Origin: Siphonobacter sp048595215
GTDB lineage: Bacteria > Bacteroidota > Bacteroidia > Cytophagales > Spirosomataceae
Direction: 5' to 3'
NCBI RefSeq assembly: GCF_048595215.1
Contig: NZ_JBMDWJ010000146.1
Coordinates: 1 to 23,467 of the forward strand
DNA length: 23,467 nucleotides
The notes under the pieces were generated by a model. That model ran no database searches, was not told where the DNA came from, and saw nothing but the letters and a program-made list of their open reading frames with translations. Numbering within the stretch: position 1 is the first letter of the stretch; the number at the start of each line of letters is the position of its first letter. Positions 22,577 through 23,467 of this stretch are shown here, piece after piece. The position numbers were made by a program, and so were the translations under genes.

Positions 22577-23467
22577 ATGGAAACCAAAACGCCACTCCGT
22601 ATTAAATCCATTACCGAAGGGCATCGGCTCGCGAAACTTCCCAAACCGCATCATCCGCTCATTAGCGTGGTGGATGTGTCCGAATTGACGAGAGACGCAG
22701 GCGTTACCGCGGTCGTGTTCGACTTTTATACCATTTCCCTGAAAAGAGGTTGCGATACGCTATTCTACGGGCAGCAACAGTATGATTTCGACGAGGGAAT
22801 CATGGGATTCACCGCTCCGGGACAGATTTTACGCGGCGATGGAAGTGACGGCGTACCCAAGCTGGAAGGCTGGATGTTATTTATCCATCCCGACTTTCTA
22901 TGGAATACGCCCCTGGCGAAGAAAATCAGGCAATACGAGTTTTTTGGGTACGCATCCCACGAGGCCCTGTTTCTCTCCGATAAAGAGGAAACCCTGATCA
23001 ACAGTATCGTTGATCACATCAAGCAAGAGTACCATTCATCGATCGATAAGTTTAGCCAAGATGTGATTGTTGCCCAATTGGAACTCCTGTTTACCTACGC
23101 TCAACGCTTCTACGAGCGACAGTTCATTACCCGGAAAATCACCAACAGCAAGGTACTGGATCGGCTGGAGCAGGTACTGACGGATTATTTTAATCAGGAA
23201 GATCTGTTACTGAAAGGCTTGCCCAAGGTGCAGGACATCGCCGATACGCTGCACATGTCCACCAAATACCTCAGCAGTTTACTGAAGCAACATACCGGAC
23301 AAACTACCCAACAGCACATTCATCACAAGCTCATCGAAAAAGCGAAAGAGATGCTCTCCACCACGGATTTGTCAGTCAGTGAAATCGCGTACGAATTAGG
23401 CTTCGAGCATTCGCAATCATTCAGCAAACTCTTCAAAACCAAGACCAAGCAGAGTCCGTTGGAGTTT
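22577..23467 (+). CDS. AraC-family transcriptional regulator (3' end off window)
   Basis: The frame is open from the ATG at 22577 to the right edge, 297 codons, and only the last few residues appear to be missing. The N-terminal sensing half (about 1-190) starts METKTPLRIKS and contains TAPGQIL and GWMLFIHPDFLW, features of the cupin-like domain in Bacteroidota AraC proteins. The C-terminal half (about 205-297) has the first helix-turn-helix around VQDIADTLHMSTKYLSSLLK and the second around LSVSEIAYELGFEHSQSFSK, ending FKTKTKQSPLEF, the usual AraC closing motif. It probably controls the SDR and membrane protein genes just upstream. The effector is unknown. It is clearly distinct in sequence from the AraC protein encoded at 8916. 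Confidence 0.9.
   Translation, partial: METKTPLRIKSITEGHRLAKLPKPHHPLISVVDVSELTRDAGVTAVVFDFYTISLKRGCDTLFYGQQQYDFDEGIMGFTAPGQILRGDGSDGVPKLEGWMLFIHPDFLWNTPLAKKIRQYEFFGYASHEALFLSDKEETLINSIVDHIKQEYHSSIDKFSQDVIVAQLELLFTYAQRFYERQFITRKITNSKVLDRLEQVLTDYFNQEDLLLKGLPKVQDIADTLHMSTKYLSSLLKQHTGQTTQQHIHHKLIEKAKEMLSTTDLSVSEIAYELGFEHSQSFSKLFKTKTKQSPLEF

Noticed and set aside
1..23467. CRISPR arrays, tRNA or rRNA genes, transposases, phage genes
   Set aside because: Read on both strands, no regular spaced repeats, tRNA-like cloverleaf, transposase motif or phage structural gene was seen.

Overview
The window looks like a chromosomal segment of a Bacteroidota bacterium, most likely a Cytophagales member related to Spirosoma, Siphonobacter or Dyadobacter. 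The grounds are a SusC/SusD pair, carboxypeptidase-regulatory-like domains on both TonB-dependent receptors, ABC-2 permeases of the DUF3526 type, a DltE-like SDR, a GH32 enzyme with an N-terminal extra domain, and a -7 box of the Bacteroidota form TAnnTTTG. Coding DNA is near 50% GC. I see no tRNA, rRNA, CRISPR array, prophage or recognisable transposase. The genus is inference; the phylum is well supported.

Region A (1-8.6 kb, all minus strand). A TonB-dependent siderophore-type receptor (5906-3537) is followed after 9 bp by an ABC ATPase and then two related ABC-2 permeases; the second permease runs off the left edge. This reads as one operon that joins outer-membrane uptake to an inner-membrane ABC-2 transporter. 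The gap between the ATPase and the first permease carries two small dyads, one of them right beside the permease start codon. Upstream of the receptor is a soluble histidine kinase with four PAS domains. An imperfect inverted repeat overlaps its stop codon.

Region B (8.9-10.6 kb, plus strand). An AraC-family regulator precedes an SDR oxidoreductase that has its own good -7 box. A 14-bp hairpin then separates the SDR from a convergent gene for a Tat-exported enolase-superfamily enzyme (11946-10738).

Region C (11.95-12.78 kb). This 831-bp stretch has no believable gene. It has two parts: a GC-rich block (about 61% GC) packed with short palindromes sharing the core CAT(T/C)CCATG, and an extremely AT-rich tract (about 18% GC) leading into the deoR promoter.

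Region D (12.78-19.35 kb, plus strand). DeoR-type repressor, anhydro-N-acetylmuramic acid kinase (AnmK), SusC and SusD follow one another and end at a strong intrinsic terminator (19294-19345). A kinase for a peptidoglycan-recycling sugar placed beside a SusCD pair suggests scavenging of muropeptides or anhydro-sugars, or a sugar-phosphate-controlled glycan locus. Convergent to it is a secreted GH32 fructan hydrolase (21001-19358) with a dyad in its upstream region.

Region E (21.3 kb to the right edge, plus strand). A DltE-like SDR, a small four-helix membrane protein and a second AraC-family regulator (cut by the edge) form a module resembling the AraC/SDR pair of region B.

The strongest candidates for something undescribed are the receptor/ABC-2 operon, the AnmK-SusCD operon and the palindrome cluster in region C. 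None is proven novel from sequence reading alone.
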